The position numbers were made by a program, and so were the translations under genes. From contig NZ_CP044232.1 of assembly GCF_008727775.1 (NCBI RefSeq), forward strand, positions 1,612,001 to 1,676,000: DNA of 64,000 bases. The letters are read 5' to 3'. Under the pieces are notes generated by a model that ran no database searches, was not told the origin of the DNA, and was given only the letters and a program-made list of their open reading frames with translations. Positions within the stretch are counted from its first letter, which is position 1. Each line of letters starts with the position of its first letter. Source of the stretch: Microbacterium lushaniae (lineage in GTDB: Bacteria > Actinomycetota > Actinomycetes > Actinomycetales > Microbacteriaceae). Below, in pieces: positions 52,020 to 60,290 of this stretch.

Positions 52020-54014
52020 ATGCGCGCCGACGACATCGAGGCCCTCGTCTCCCTCGGACGCCCCGCGCTGGCCCGCGACGGCTCCTTCGCGGTGGTGGCC
52101 TCCTCACGTCCCGACATCGCAGCCAACCGCAACGTCGGTCAGCTGTGGCGCATCGATCTGCCCGACGGAGATCCCCGGCGGCTCACGCGTGGCACGGCGG
52201 ATGCGGCGCCCGAGATCACGCGTGACGGCACGCGGGTGGGCTTCCTGCGCGCAGACACGAAGAATCGCCCGCAGGTGTTCGTCGTGGCATCCGGGGGAGG
52301 GGAGCCGGTGCAGGCCACCGACGCTCCCTCCGGGGTCGAGGCGTTCGCGTGGTCGCCCGACGGCACGAGCTTGGCCTACACCGCCCGCATCGCCGAGGAC
52401 GGCCGTTACGGCACCGTGGAGGGGCTGGATGCGACGGCGGAGGCGCCGCGGCGCATCACGGCCATCCGGTGGAACGCCAACGGCCTGGGCTACCTCGCCG
52501 ATCGCCCCGCGCAGCTGTTCGTCGTGGACGCGCCCGACGTCGATGCGGAGCCCTTCTACGAGCCGGCCCCGCGCGTGCTCGCGGAGGGCGAGGACGCGCC
52601 GGTCAAGCCGGTCGTGGCGTCCGAGGCGGTCGCCCTGACGGAGGGCCCGGTCAGCTGGGGCGCACCGACCTGGACCGCCGACGGGCGCGAGCTCCTCGTG
52701 GTCCCCGACGTGCTCGAGCAGGATGCTCCCGACCTGCGGCGACCGGTCGTGGCCGTCACCGTCCACGACCGTTCGACGCGCGAGGTGGTCGGCACGACCG
52801 CGAATCTCGATGTGAACGATGTCGCCGTCGCCGACGACGGCACCGTGTTCCTCCTCGCCAACGATGTCGGCCCCCGCGGGCTGGACTTCGTCGCGCCGGG
52901 TGTGGCGCTGTGGATCGTGGAGGGGAGCGGCCCCCGCATCCTCACCGATCCCGAGACGATCGACCTCGGTGAGGTCGGCAGCCAGGCGACGCCGATCGGA
53001 TCCGACGTCCTCGTCCAGGACCGCACGCGCGGCCGCGTGCGCCTGCTGCGCGTCACCCGCGACGGCGGCGTCACGGAGGTTCTCGGGGGCGACGTGGAAG
53101 TGGCGGGGGTCGCTGCGGCGGGGGAGCGGATCGTCGCCTCGGTGAGCACGCCGGAATCTCTGGGCGAGCTCGTGCTGATCGATGGCGCAGGATCGCCGCG
53201 CGTGATCACCGACTTCGGTGCCGCCCTTGAACGTGCGGGGCTCGTCGCGCCGCGCGAACTCGAGGTGCCGGCGCGCGACGGTTACCGGGTGCACGGATGG
53301 ATCGCCACCCCGGAGGGGGAGGGCCCCTTCCCGGTGCTGCTCCAGATCCACGGCGGGCCCTACGCCACGTACGGCGTGCACGCATTCGATGAGACGCAGG
53401 TGCTCGTAGACGCCGGCTACGCGGTCGTGTACTGCAACCCGCGCGGCAGCGCCGGATACGGCCGCGCGCACGGCCGCGCCATCCGCGGTGCGATGGGAAC
53501 CATCGACTACACCGACATCATGGACTTCCTCGACGGCGCTCTCGCGGCCGACGAGCGGCTGGACGCGGGCCGGGTCGGTGTCATGGGCGGCTCCTACGGC
53601 GGGTACATGACGGCGTGGATCATCGCGCACGAGTCGCGCTTCGCCGGCGCGATCGTGGAGCGCGGGTTCTTGGACCCGGTGTCGTTCCAGGGCACGAGCG
53701 ACATCGGCGCATTCTTCGGCGACGAGTATGTGGGGACGGATCCGGACGCGATGCGGGCGCAGAGCCCGATGGCCGTCGTGGACCGCGTGAGCACCCCGAC
53801 CCTGGTCATCCACTCGGAGCTGGACTTCCGCTGCCCGCTCGAGCAGGCGACGCGCTACTACAGCGCGCTCAAGCGCCAGGGCACCGAGACGGAGATGCTC
53901 ATCTTCCCCGGGGAGAACCACGAGCTCACGCGCGGCGGTCAGCCGCGTCACCGCGTCGAGCGGTTCACGGCCATCCTGGAATGGTGGCGCCGTCACCTGC
54001 CCGTGAGCGCCTGA
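52020..54014 (+). CDS. S9 family prolyl oligopeptidase-like peptidase
   Basis: The 664-residue protein has an N-terminal beta-propeller (WRIDLPDGDPRRLTRG, FAWSPDGTSLAYTAR) and a C-terminal hydrolase domain with GGSYGGYM (Ser525), SELDFRCP (Asp602) and GENHELTRGG (His634). It cleaves short peptides or acylaminoacyl groups. No signal is visible. The ATG at 52020 follows GGAG by 5 bp. A shared transcript with the SDR is likely. Confidence 0.92.
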   Translation: MRADDIEALVSLGRPALARDGSFAVVASSRPDIAANRNVGQLWRIDLPDGDPRRLTRGTADAAPEITRDGTRVGFLRADTKNRPQVFVVASGGGEPVQATDAPSGVEAFAWSPDGTSLAYTARIAEDGRYGTVEGLDATAEAPRRITAIRWNANGLGYLADRPAQLFVVDAPDVDAEPFYEPAPRVLAEGEDAPVKPVVASEAVALTEGPVSWGAPTWTADGRELLVVPDVLEQDAPDLRRPVVAVTVHDRSTREVVGTTANLDVNDVAVADDGTVFLLANDVGPRGLDFVAPGVALWIVEGSGPRILTDPETIDLGEVGSQATPIGSDVLVQDRTRGRVRLLRVTRDGGVTEVLGGDVEVAGVAAAGERIVASVSTPESLGELVLIDGAGSPRVITDFGAALERAGLVAPRELEVPARDGYRVHGWIATPEGEGPFPVLLQIHGGPYATYGVHAFDETQVLVDAGYAVVYCNPRGSAGYGRAHGRAIRGAMGTIDYTDIMDFLDGALAADERLDAGRVGVMGGSYGGYMTAWIIAHESRFAGAIVERGFLDPVSFQGTSDIGAFFGDEYVGTDPDAMRAQSPMAVVDRVSTPTLVIHSELDFRCPLEQATRYYSALKRQGTETEMLIFPGENHELTRGGQPRHRVERFTAILEWWRRHLPVSA

Positions 54015-54018
54015 CCGC

Positions 54019-54514
54019 TCAAGCGACCGGCCAGGCTGCCCATCCGTCGGGCTGGGTCCGGAGGATGGGCCTGGCCGCTCTGAGACGCTCCGCGGGGAGG
54101 GCTCGTGCGGGCGTTTGCCCGGACGACGCTCCGTCGGGGTAGGTGAACGCGTGCTCGACCCGGGGGCGGAATCCGCGTTCGGCGCTCTCGCGGTAATGGC
54201 CGGTGACGACGGCGAGCACCTGCTGCTCCAGGAGGTCGGCTTCGGCATTCCAGGTGGAATCGCACGCGTCGCAGCCGCACACCGGGTAGCGGAAGTCGTG
54301 CAGCAGACCGGCGTGCAGCAAGACGCCGGGGTATGCGGTGAACACTGAGGGCGTCGGCGATCGTGTGGATCGGAGCGAAGCGCACCGGATGGGTGTCGAC
54401 GGAGTAGGTCTCCTCCGGGGGCGACCCCTCCCATCTGTTCCCGTAGTCGATGACCTGGCCCTCAGCGTCGTGGAAGACCGGCGCATCGATGGGCGGGCGC
54501 GAATACGGTCTCAC
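54019..54514 (-). pseudogene. Decayed DUF6226-like gene with internal frame break
   Basis: Two halves of one apparent protein lie in different frames. The N-terminal half starts at GTG 54514 (GAGGA upstream): VRPYSRPPIDAPVFHD, VIDYGNRWEGSPPEETYSV, RFAPIHTIADAL. At about 54344 the frame breaks, and VFTAYPGVLLHAGLLHDF, CGCDACDSTWNAEADLLEQQVLAVV continue in another frame. From memory of the family, a segment of some 40 residues that normally sits between these parts is gone, so a deletion rather than a base-call error is likely. Neither part alone can give a normal product. Confidence 0.6.
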
Positions 54515-54545
54515 ATCGTCATCCTCGCGCACGTACTCTGACGGG

Positions 54546-54998
54546 ATGACGATCGACATACGAACCGTCACCGCCGGCGACCGGGCCGGATGGTGCGATC
54601 TCTACGAGGGCTACCGGACGTTCTACGAGATCCCATCGGACCCGACGGCGGTGCGGACGGCGTGGGACTGGGTGTCAGCCGGCGAGCACGGCTTCATCGG
54701 GCTCGTCGCCGTCGACGCCGGGCGGATCGTCGGGCTGGCCAATCTCCGCCGGTTCGCGCGCCCGTCCACGGCCGGCATGGGGCTGTATCTCGACGACCTC
54801 TTCACCGCCCCCGATGCCCGCGGTTCCGGCGTGGCCACCGCACTGCTGGAACGGGCGGGCGACATCGCGGCGCAGGAGGGCGCGAACGTCGTCCGGTGGA
54901 TCACGGCGGAAGACAACGCCACCGCCCGCCGCGTCTACGACAAGGTGGCATCGGCGACACCGTGGGTCACCTACGACATGCAGCCGGCGGCGCCCTGA
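54546..54998 (+). CDS. GNAT family N-acetyltransferase
   Basis: The 150-residue protein shows IRTVTAGDRAGWCDLYEGYRTFYEI, VGLANLRRF, GLYLDDLFTAPDARGSGVATALLERA (acetyl-CoA loop), and WITAEDNATARRVYDKVA. The substrate is unknown. The ATG lies 31 bp from the start of the decayed gene on the other strand. Confidence 0.88.
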   Translation: MTIDIRTVTAGDRAGWCDLYEGYRTFYEIPSDPTAVRTAWDWVSAGEHGFIGLVAVDAGRIVGLANLRRFARPSTAGMGLYLDDLFTAPDARGSGVATALLERAGDIAAQEGANVVRWITAEDNATARRVYDKVASATPWVTYDMQPAAP

Positions 54999-55016
54999 CC
55001 CCGCCGGCGGTCGGAC

Positions 55017-55574
55017 TCAGAGCCGGCTGCGGCCGAACATGAAGGCGCGCACGATCTGGATGACACCGAGCACGATGAGTCCGATACCCAGGAACAGCCA
55101 CAGCAGTGCCACGTAGGCGGGCGTGAAGACCAGCACGATGCCGGCGAGGATGCTGACGATCGCGAAGAAGATCGTCCAGCCCTTCGAAGCCGCGTCGCCC
55201 AGCGTGGAGAGCGACACCACACCCTCCACGATCCACAGGATTCCGATGAAGACCCCCAGGAAGGCGGCGAACCCGACCGTCGCGGCGGCGAGGTTGATCA
55301 GGGCCACGACGCCCGCGACGACGAAGAGCACGCCGAGGGCGATGTAGCCGACGCGGCCCCATCCACCCAGGACCCGGGAGAAGATGCCGAGCGCGGCATA
55401 TACGAGTCCTGCCACGACCGCCCAGATGGCGATGATGGCGACGGCGACCTCTGCCGTCCGCCCGGGCCATACGAGGATGAGGATGCCCACGATGAGGGAC
55501 AAAGCGCCGCTGACGCCGAGGGCGGTGCGGATGGAGGTCACGGCGCCGCGCTCGAAGGACGTGTCCAAGGACAT
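55017..55574 (-). CDS. HdeD-like DUF308 membrane protein
   Basis: The 185-residue protein has six predicted helices in two DUF308 repeats: ALSLIVGILILVWPGRTAEVAVAIIAIWAVVAGLV and GVFIGILWIVEGV. HdeD relatives are linked with acid resistance in enterics. GGAGG lies 6 bp before the ATG. The frame is open upstream only by chance. It converges with the GNAT gene across 18 bp. Confidence 0.88.
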   Translation of the reverse strand: MSLDTSFERGAVTSIRTALGVSGALSLIVGILILVWPGRTAEVAVAIIAIWAVVAGLVYAALGIFSRVLGGWGRVGYIALGVLFVVAGVVALINLAAATVGFAAFLGVFIGILWIVEGVVSLSTLGDAASKGWTIFFAIVSILAGIVLVFTPAYVALLWLFLGIGLIVLGVIQIVRAFMFGRSRL

Positions 55575-55656
55575 GGCGCCCTCCTTTCTGTGAGGAAGCT
55601 GAGACGCTTCGGGCTCACCATAGGGCACCCCCGGACGGAGGGGGAGAGGCCTGCGA

Positions 55657-56196
55657 TCAGGGGACTTCCCCCGTGCCTTTCCCGTTGTTCTCCTTGCCCT
55701 TCTCCTCGCCCTTTCCCTCGTTCTTGTCTTTCCCTTTGTCCTTGTCCTTGTCCTTGTCCTCGCCGTTGCCGTTGCCGTTGCCGTTCCCATTGCCGTTGTC
55801 TGCCGGTCCGCCGTCGTCCGAACCCGGGTTCTCGTCGCCGGCGGGCGTCTCGTTCACCGGGGCCTGCTCTTCGGGGACGACCGTGACGGGTTGCTCGGGT
55901 TCGGGCGCCGGCGTCGCGAGCGCGGCGAGGTCGGCCCGCACGAGCGCGATGGTCGCCAGGAGGCGGTCCGCTTCATCGGCCGTCAGACCACCGTCCTCGC
56001 GCGACGAGCGGACGCGGGACTCGACCTGGTCGATGGACGTGGTCGCTCCGGTGAGATCGCCTGCGGCAGCGTATTCCGCGGCGGTGACCACGAGCGCACG
56101 CAGGTCCTCACCGGGCGAGGGCGGGCTGCCGCATCCCGCCAGCGCGACGGCCGCGGCCAGCAGCAGGCCGACGAGGGCCGGTGCCCGGCGCATCAT
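55657..56196 (-). CDS. Lipoprotein with low-complexity GN/DK tail, coupled to a kinase gene
   Basis: The 179-residue protein has a lipobox (AVALAGCGS, Cys near 22), a helical part of about residues 27-90, a Pro/Glu linker, then about 45 residues of low complexity: GNGNGNGNGNG, EDKDKDKDKGKDK, and EGKGEEKGKEN. It would be anchored outside the membrane with a charged flexible tail. The ATG overlaps the kinase stop. Function unknown; a target or sensor partner of the kinase is possible. Confidence 0.75.
   Translation of the reverse strand: MMRRAPALVGLLLAAAVALAGCGSPPSPGEDLRALVVTAAEYAAAGDLTGATTSIDQVESRVRSSREDGGLTADEADRLLATIALVRADLAALATPAPEPEQPVTVVPEEQAPVNETPAGDENPGSDDGGPADNGNGNGNGNGNGEDKDKDKDKGKDKNEGKGEEKGKENNGKGTGEVP
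55739..55798 (-). repeat. Short tandem repeats within the lipoprotein tail
   Basis: On the plus strand TCCTTG units repeat at about 55739-55760, and GCCGTT units at 55762-55798 with one CCCATT variant. They encode the DK and GN tail of the lipoprotein. Units of six bases would change tail length without changing frame. Confidence 0.7.
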
Positions 56197-57353
56197 GGCG
56201 ACACCTGATCCAGGAGCTGACGCATGTGCTCACCGAGGGGCTCGGGCAACGCGGGGAGCGTTGGGTCCGGTGCGGGGGGGCCTCCCCACACGGTCGCAGC
56301 GAGCACCGCCGCGACGAGCCCGGCGACGACGAGGACGGCGGCGGCGATGAGCCACATGGCGCGTCGGCGCGACGAGCGTGCGGGGAGCGGGACATCCGAT
56401 GTCTCGTCAGCGGGCAGCACCGCCGTCCGGTCGGTGACGTCATGCGGACCGGCCTCGGCTCGGGGCGCGGGAATGGTCACCGCCGTCGGATCCCAGCCTC
56501 CGCTCTCCTCGGTCTTCAAGCGCACGGCGGCACGCTGGATCGCGTGCGCGTCGGGCCGGTGGGCCGGATCCATCGCCGTCATGGCGGACAGGAGGACGCG
56601 CCATCCGTGGGGGAGTGCGGCCGGAACCTCGGGGGAGCGCACGAGTCGTGCGACGAGCGCTTCGTGGGGCGTGGCCTGCGCGTATGCGCGTCGCCCGGTG
56701 AGGGATTCGAGCAGCACGAGGCCGAGCGCGTACACGTCGGCGGCCGCCGTGGGCGTCTCGCCGCGGGCCTGCTCGGGGCTGAGATACGCCGCTGTGCCGA
56801 TGAGCGTTCCGGTCGCGGTGACCCGCGCGGAGTCGATGAGGTAGGCGATCCCGAAGTCGGCGAGCGTCGCGCGCGGCGGCTGGGACGGCATCGGGGCGGG
56901 GCGCAGCAGGACGTTGGACGGTTTGACGTCGCGGTGTACGATGCCGCGCGCGTGGATGACGTGCAGCGCCTCGGCCAGGTCGGCGGCGACGGATGCGGCG
57001 GTGACGGGGTCCAGCGGTGCGTCGGCGATCCGCTCGCTCAGTGTGGGGCCGTCGATGAGTTCCATCACGAAGTACGACGGATCCTCGTCGAGCCGCGCAT
57101 CGAAGAGCGTCACGAGTGATGGATGCGTGAGCGAGGCGAGCACGCGCGTCTCTGACGCCACGCGGGCGCGGTCGGTGCCATCGGCGGTGCTCGCGGTGAA
57201 AACCTTGACGGCCACGGCCCGCTCGAGGTGTTCGTCGATCGCGCGGTACACGCTCGCGTACCCGCCCCGCCCGATCAGCGCCTCGAGGCGGTAGCGGCCG
57301 CCGAGCACGCGCCCGGGCGCCGGGGCAGCGGGGGAGTGCGCGAGATCCGTCAC
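56193..57353 (-). CDS. Transmembrane Ser/Thr protein kinase
   Basis: The 386-residue protein has a full kinase domain: GRGGYASVYRA (Gly loop), ATP Lys50, HRDVKPSN catalytic loop at 140, DFGIA at 166, and GTAAYLSPEQARG. A single helix follows near residues 325-350, and a short external tail of 36 residues without PASTA repeats. It overlaps the lipoprotein gene, so the two may form a signalling pair. GTG at 57353 has GGGAGG 6 bp upstream; a longer frame has no such site. Confidence 0.92.
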   Translation of the reverse strand: MTDLAHSPAAPAPGRVLGGRYRLEALIGRGGYASVYRAIDEHLERAVAVKVFTASTADGTDRARVASETRVLASLTHPSLVTLFDARLDEDPSYFVMELIDGPTLSERIADAPLDPVTAASVAADLAEALHVIHARGIVHRDVKPSNVLLRPAPMPSQPPRATLADFGIAYLIDSARVTATGTLIGTAAYLSPEQARGETPTAAADVYALGLVLLESLTGRRAYAQATPHEALVARLVRSPEVPAALPHGWRVLLSAMTAMDPAHRPDAHAIQRAAVRLKTEESGGWDPTAVTIPAPRAEAGPHDVTDRTAVLPADETSDVPLPARSSRRRAMWLIAAAVLVVAGLVAAVLAATVWGGPPAPDPTLPALPEPLGEHMRQLLDQVSP

Positions 57354-57573
57354 GACGTCCCTCCCGCCCGAGCAGGTTCTCTCGCGATCGTTTGCACGGC
57401 CACAGACTACGGCTGCGGGCAGCTTCGCAGGAGGTGCGTGCGGCACGAACGTCGGAGTGCTAAGTGGCGTCGGCGCTGGGAGTCCGCCCTGTCCGCTTAC
57501 CGCTCACCCGCCGATCTTCCGGCGTCCAGGTCGCTGCACGACCTGTGCAGATTCGACCGGGGCCGCCACGCCG

Positions 57574-58317
57574 TCACGGCCGCGTCGGGGATTCCGACCG
57601 TGTCGCCGTCTCGCCGTCGTCGAGGAGCCACCAGTCGCCCAGCCGCACTGCGGAGGCGCGCTCGACGAGGCCTCTGTCGACAAGGCCGCGCCCGTGCAGG
57701 ACGTCGAGGATCTCGCGTCGCTCAGCGAGCAGCGCCTGCTGCTCCTCGCCGGGGAGGGAACGCATCCGCGTGCCCAGCGCAATGAGCCTGGTCTGCCGCA
57801 TGGTGTGGTTGCGCGAGCCGATCAAGCGTGCGACCAGCCCGACAGCGCCCAGCACGCCCGTGGTGACGATGGGGACCGCGAGCATCGGCAGATCCGCCGG
57901 TCCGGAGCGCGAGGTGTGCCACCACATCGCGACAACCGCCGCTGCTACCGAGAGCGACGCGGCGGCGATTCCATAGCCATCCTTCGGCCGGCCGAAGCGC
58001 CACCAATCGATGAGCGCCCACGCCTGACCGACCGCGGCGATCCAGAAGCAGATCACAGCGACCGAGCGCGCGAGATCGGGACTCATGAGGTCGGTGCCGG
58101 AGAACACGTCGGCCCCCGAGCCGCCGAAGGGGGCCAGCACCCCGCCCAGCGGAGCCACCAGTGCGATCGCCTTTACGGGCAGAGCGATCGTGGACAGCGC
58201 CATCCCACTCCGAAGCGATGGGGTCTCGAGCGCCTGCTGCCACTCGAGCGTGGCCAATCGCACACCGTCCTCGAATTGATCCTCGCGGGCGTGGCGGACG
58301 GCGCTGGACTCGGTCAC
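57574..58317 (-). CDS. Uncharacterised four-helix membrane protein
   Basis: The 247-residue protein begins at GTG 58317 and has four likely helices (near 45-65, 85-107, 115-133, 142-165) and a charged C-terminal cytoplasmic domain of about 75 residues (RSLPGEEQQALLAERREILDVLHGRG). It matches no family I can name. The reading frame is clear of stops for its whole length and codon use is similar to nearby genes. Confidence 0.6.
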   Translation of the reverse strand: MTESSAVRHAREDQFEDGVRLATLEWQQALETPSLRSGMALSTIALPVKAIALVAPLGGVLAPFGGSGADVFSGTDLMSPDLARSVAVICFWIAAVGQAWALIDWWRFGRPKDGYGIAAASLSVAAAVVAMWWHTSRSGPADLPMLAVPIVTTGVLGAVGLVARLIGSRNHTMRQTRLIALGTRMRSLPGEEQQALLAERREILDVLHGRGLVDRGLVERASAVRLGDWWLLDDGETATRSESPTRP

Positions 58318-58733
58318 AACATCGGTTGTAGCAGAGATGGGTGAAGCCGTGCGGATCAGCCTCGGCTCGGGGCATCCTAGACGGCGGGCGTCAGGCGTCA
58401 GCGCGTCGATCGCGTCGAAGAGACGGCGCCTGACACGAGGCTCGAGCTTGCGGATCTAGCGCGACGCGTCTAACGAGGATGACGCTCCTGAGGGCGGGCG
58501 ATCGGATGGACAGCGTGAGTGCCATTGAAGTCTGAGCAGGGCCTCACGTAAGAACAATCCCGTCGATTGACCCAGTGCCGATAATGCACATTATGTCAGA
58601 TTAGAGTCGCGTTAGCCGAAGCCGGCCCCCCTCCCCACCGCTCGGGATCATGCGTCCACATCAACGCGCCTGCGTGGTCCCGATCATCGTCTCCGGCTCT
58701 CAAGGTTTCGATGATCGGCCCGCTTAGTGAGAA
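58318..58733. other. Gene-poor segment at the left edge of the accessory region
   Basis: These 416 bp have no convincing gene on either strand and are lower in GC than the flanks. At 58581-58594 ATAATG-CA-CATTAT is a perfect 6-2-6 inverted repeat, inside TGCCGATAATGCACATTATGTCA, similar in form to half-sites bound by serine resolvases. Nothing else was recognised. Confidence 0.5.
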
Positions 58734-58773
58734 ACGGGTAACGCGCGTTCACAGCAAGACGTGCGTTACCCGT
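58734..58773. repeat. 11-bp inverted repeat upstream of small membrane ORF
   Basis: ACGGGTAACGC at 58734-58744 and GCGTTACCCGT at 58763-58773 are exact complements with an 18-base spacer. They lie 36 bp before the small membrane ORF and could be a regulator site or a hairpin. Confidence 0.6.
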
Positions 58774-58808
58774 GTACGAAGTCAGCTGGCCCGGTCTACG
58801 TTGACTTC

Positions 58809-59042
58809 ATGGACAACGGAGCATGGCTCGTGGCGTTCATCCCTCTGCCGTCCGTTCTCCTTATGCTCGGAATGTTTGCGGCGATCATCCTATTCGGACT
58901 GGTTTTCGCTTTGAATCAGATCGTTGGGTTGATCATCTCGGCCACGCTCACCTACATCCGCCGCAGAAAGAGGGCCGCTGTCCAGGCATCGTCACATAAA
59001 AAGGAAGCGGATATCGCAGCAGGCCGCTACAAGGACTGTTAG
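58809..59042 (+). CDS. Small hypothetical membrane protein
   Basis: The 77-residue translation has two adjoining hydrophobic stretches (LVAFIPLPSVLLMLGMFAAI and LFGLVFALNQIVGLIISA) and a basic tail YIRRRKRAAVQ. The hydrophobic-then-basic pattern is that of a small membrane protein, but the start has no ribosome site and composition differs from the neighbours. Its last codons fall in one of the two near-identical 34-bp segments of this region. It may be intact or a remnant. Confidence 0.42.
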   Translation: MDNGAWLVAFIPLPSVLLMLGMFAAIILFGLVFALNQIVGLIISATLTYIRRRKRAAVQASSHKKEADIAAGRYKDC

Positions 59043-59063
59043 GTCAAGGTCAGCGCCTTCGCC
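59030..59063. repeat. 34-bp near-direct repeat, left copy
   Basis: The segment matches 63784-63817 at 29 of 34 bases in the same orientation, with CAAGGACT at one end and GCGCCTTCGCC at the other. The two copies flank the ABC exporter module and lie 4.75 kb apart. Neither is in a recognised gene body; the left overlaps the end of the small membrane ORF. Confidence 0.6.
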
Positions 59064-59217
59064 GCTGGTTGGTTCACGCCCCCCAGTAGCGGACTGTCTG
59101 CCCGCCGTATCTCTCCATGGTCGCGCACCATTGGTGACCCACTCCCCCGTCGCTCGCCCCTGACATTCGCTCGTCGCTCAACGGCATGGCCCGACGGTTC
59201 GGCTCTTTGGTCGCGGT

Positions 59218-59350
59218 ATGGAGTTCGATACCTGTGCGGATTGCGGCCGAACCCTTGACGCCCACGACCGGCACATCAAGTTCGCACTTCCGGACCCGAT
59301 CCTAGACGCTGGTGAAATTGACGCAGAGGACATGTGGATGTCAGGACCGA
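59218..59350 (+). pseudogene. Fragment of a DUF2199-like protein gene
   Basis: About 44 codons from ATG 59218 read FDTCADCGRTLDAHDRHIKF, ALPDPIL and DMWMSG, which resembles the start of DUF2199-type proteins (a CxxC pair, then LPDP and the WMS stretch). The normal continuation is lost: at about 59350 the sequence changes into a recombinase fragment in another frame. It is truncated. Confidence 0.45.
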
Positions 59351-59482
59351 ATGCACGCAGCAGACGTCGACGACTGGCTGCTCTCCGGCCCGACGACGCA
59401 CCGCACTGCTCGCGAGTTCGTACGATGGGCGATCCGTCACCGCCACCTCGGCCACGGCCCACTCCCCTTACCGCGTCGCGGA
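59351..59482 (+). pseudogene. Remnant of a tyrosine recombinase (core-binding domain)
   Basis: From 59351 one frame reads HAADVDDWLLSGP and REFVRWAIRHRHLG followed by PLPRRG. This resembles the SAM-like core-binding end of actinobacterial tyrosine recombinases, where LHxADVDxWL and FLRWAxRRxH occur. Only about 44 codons remain; no catalytic domain is present. Together with the preceding fragment it marks past insertion or deletion. Confidence 0.45.
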
Positions 59483-59516
59483 GACCGCCTTGCTCTCATC
59501 GTCACTTCAGTCGGGG

Positions 59517-60290
59517 TCAATCCGATTTCGTCCATCGGAACAGGCGAGGTGTCGCGCACGAGACGACGAGTGTGAGCAGTCCCATGAGGAACCACGTGAG
59601 ACCAACTGGCAGGGTCGGGGCGTTGCCTCCGATCTGCGCGTTGATCGAGTCCACGAGCCAGGTCGTCGGTAGCCCAGACAGCGCGATCCTGACTGCCGGG
59701 GGGTAGATGCCCAGCGGGAACAATGCGCCGGAGGTGACGAGGACGAGCATCGGGACGATGTACGACAGTTGCAACGCGGCGTCCGGGTTGGTCATGCGTG
59801 CGGCGAGGAGGTAGCCGAGCGAGAGGATCATTCCGGCTCCGAGCAGCAGGGTGAATGCCAGCGGCAGCGCCTGGCTGGCGTCGAGTCCGCCGATCAGAGC
59901 GACTGCGATGACGATGACGGTCTCTGTGAAGATGATGGCTGCACGTATGGGAACGTGCGCGAGCAGAAACGTTGCTCGGCGTGCCGGGGTGGTTGCGAGC
60001 TGCCGGAGGATTCCGCGGTGACGGTAGTTGACCAGCGGCACGGTCGTGATGACGAACGCGACCGCCATGAAGCCTGTAACGCTGACGAGTCCAAGGCCGC
60101 TCTGCAGAATCCGAGGCGGTTGTCCCATCGAACCTGCGATGATCAGGTCGATTCCTCCGAGAAGCGCGATCAGAGCGATGAAGCTCACCAGGATCGCGAG
60201 GACCGCTCGGCCATCTCTGATGACTTCGCGGGCGTGTGTCCTCACCAGCTCCGGGAACTGGCTTCGACGTATCGGTGCAACCGCGGTCAT
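59517..60290 (-). CDS. ABC-2 type transporter permease (second)
   Basis: The 257-residue protein has six likely helices, with the ABC-2 signature YRHRGILRQLATTPARRATFLLAHVP after the second and SGALFPLGIYPPAVRIALSGLPTTWLVDSIN near the end. It overlaps the ATPase stop by 4 bp and is the last gene of the module. It is paralogous to the first permease at 61880-62953 but lacks that protein's large N-terminal external loop. Confidence 0.88.
   Translation of the reverse strand: MTAVAPIRRSQFPELVRTHAREVIRDGRAVLAILVSFIALIALLGGIDLIIAGSMGQPPRILQSGLGLVSVTGFMAVAFVITTVPLVNYRHRGILRQLATTPARRATFLLAHVPIRAAIIFTETVIVIAVALIGGLDASQALPLAFTLLLGAGMILSLGYLLAARMTNPDAALQLSYIVPMLVLVTSGALFPLGIYPPAVRIALSGLPTTWLVDSINAQIGGNAPTLPVGLTWFLMGLLTLVVSCATPRLFRWTKSD

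Noticed and set aside
55739..55798. CRISPR-like array in the repeated DNA
   Set aside because: Units are six bases without spacers and encode a GN/DK protein tail.
57457..58344. 295-residue plus-strand frame over the four-helix protein
   Set aside because: Composition is of shadow type; the minus strand gives coherent membrane helices.
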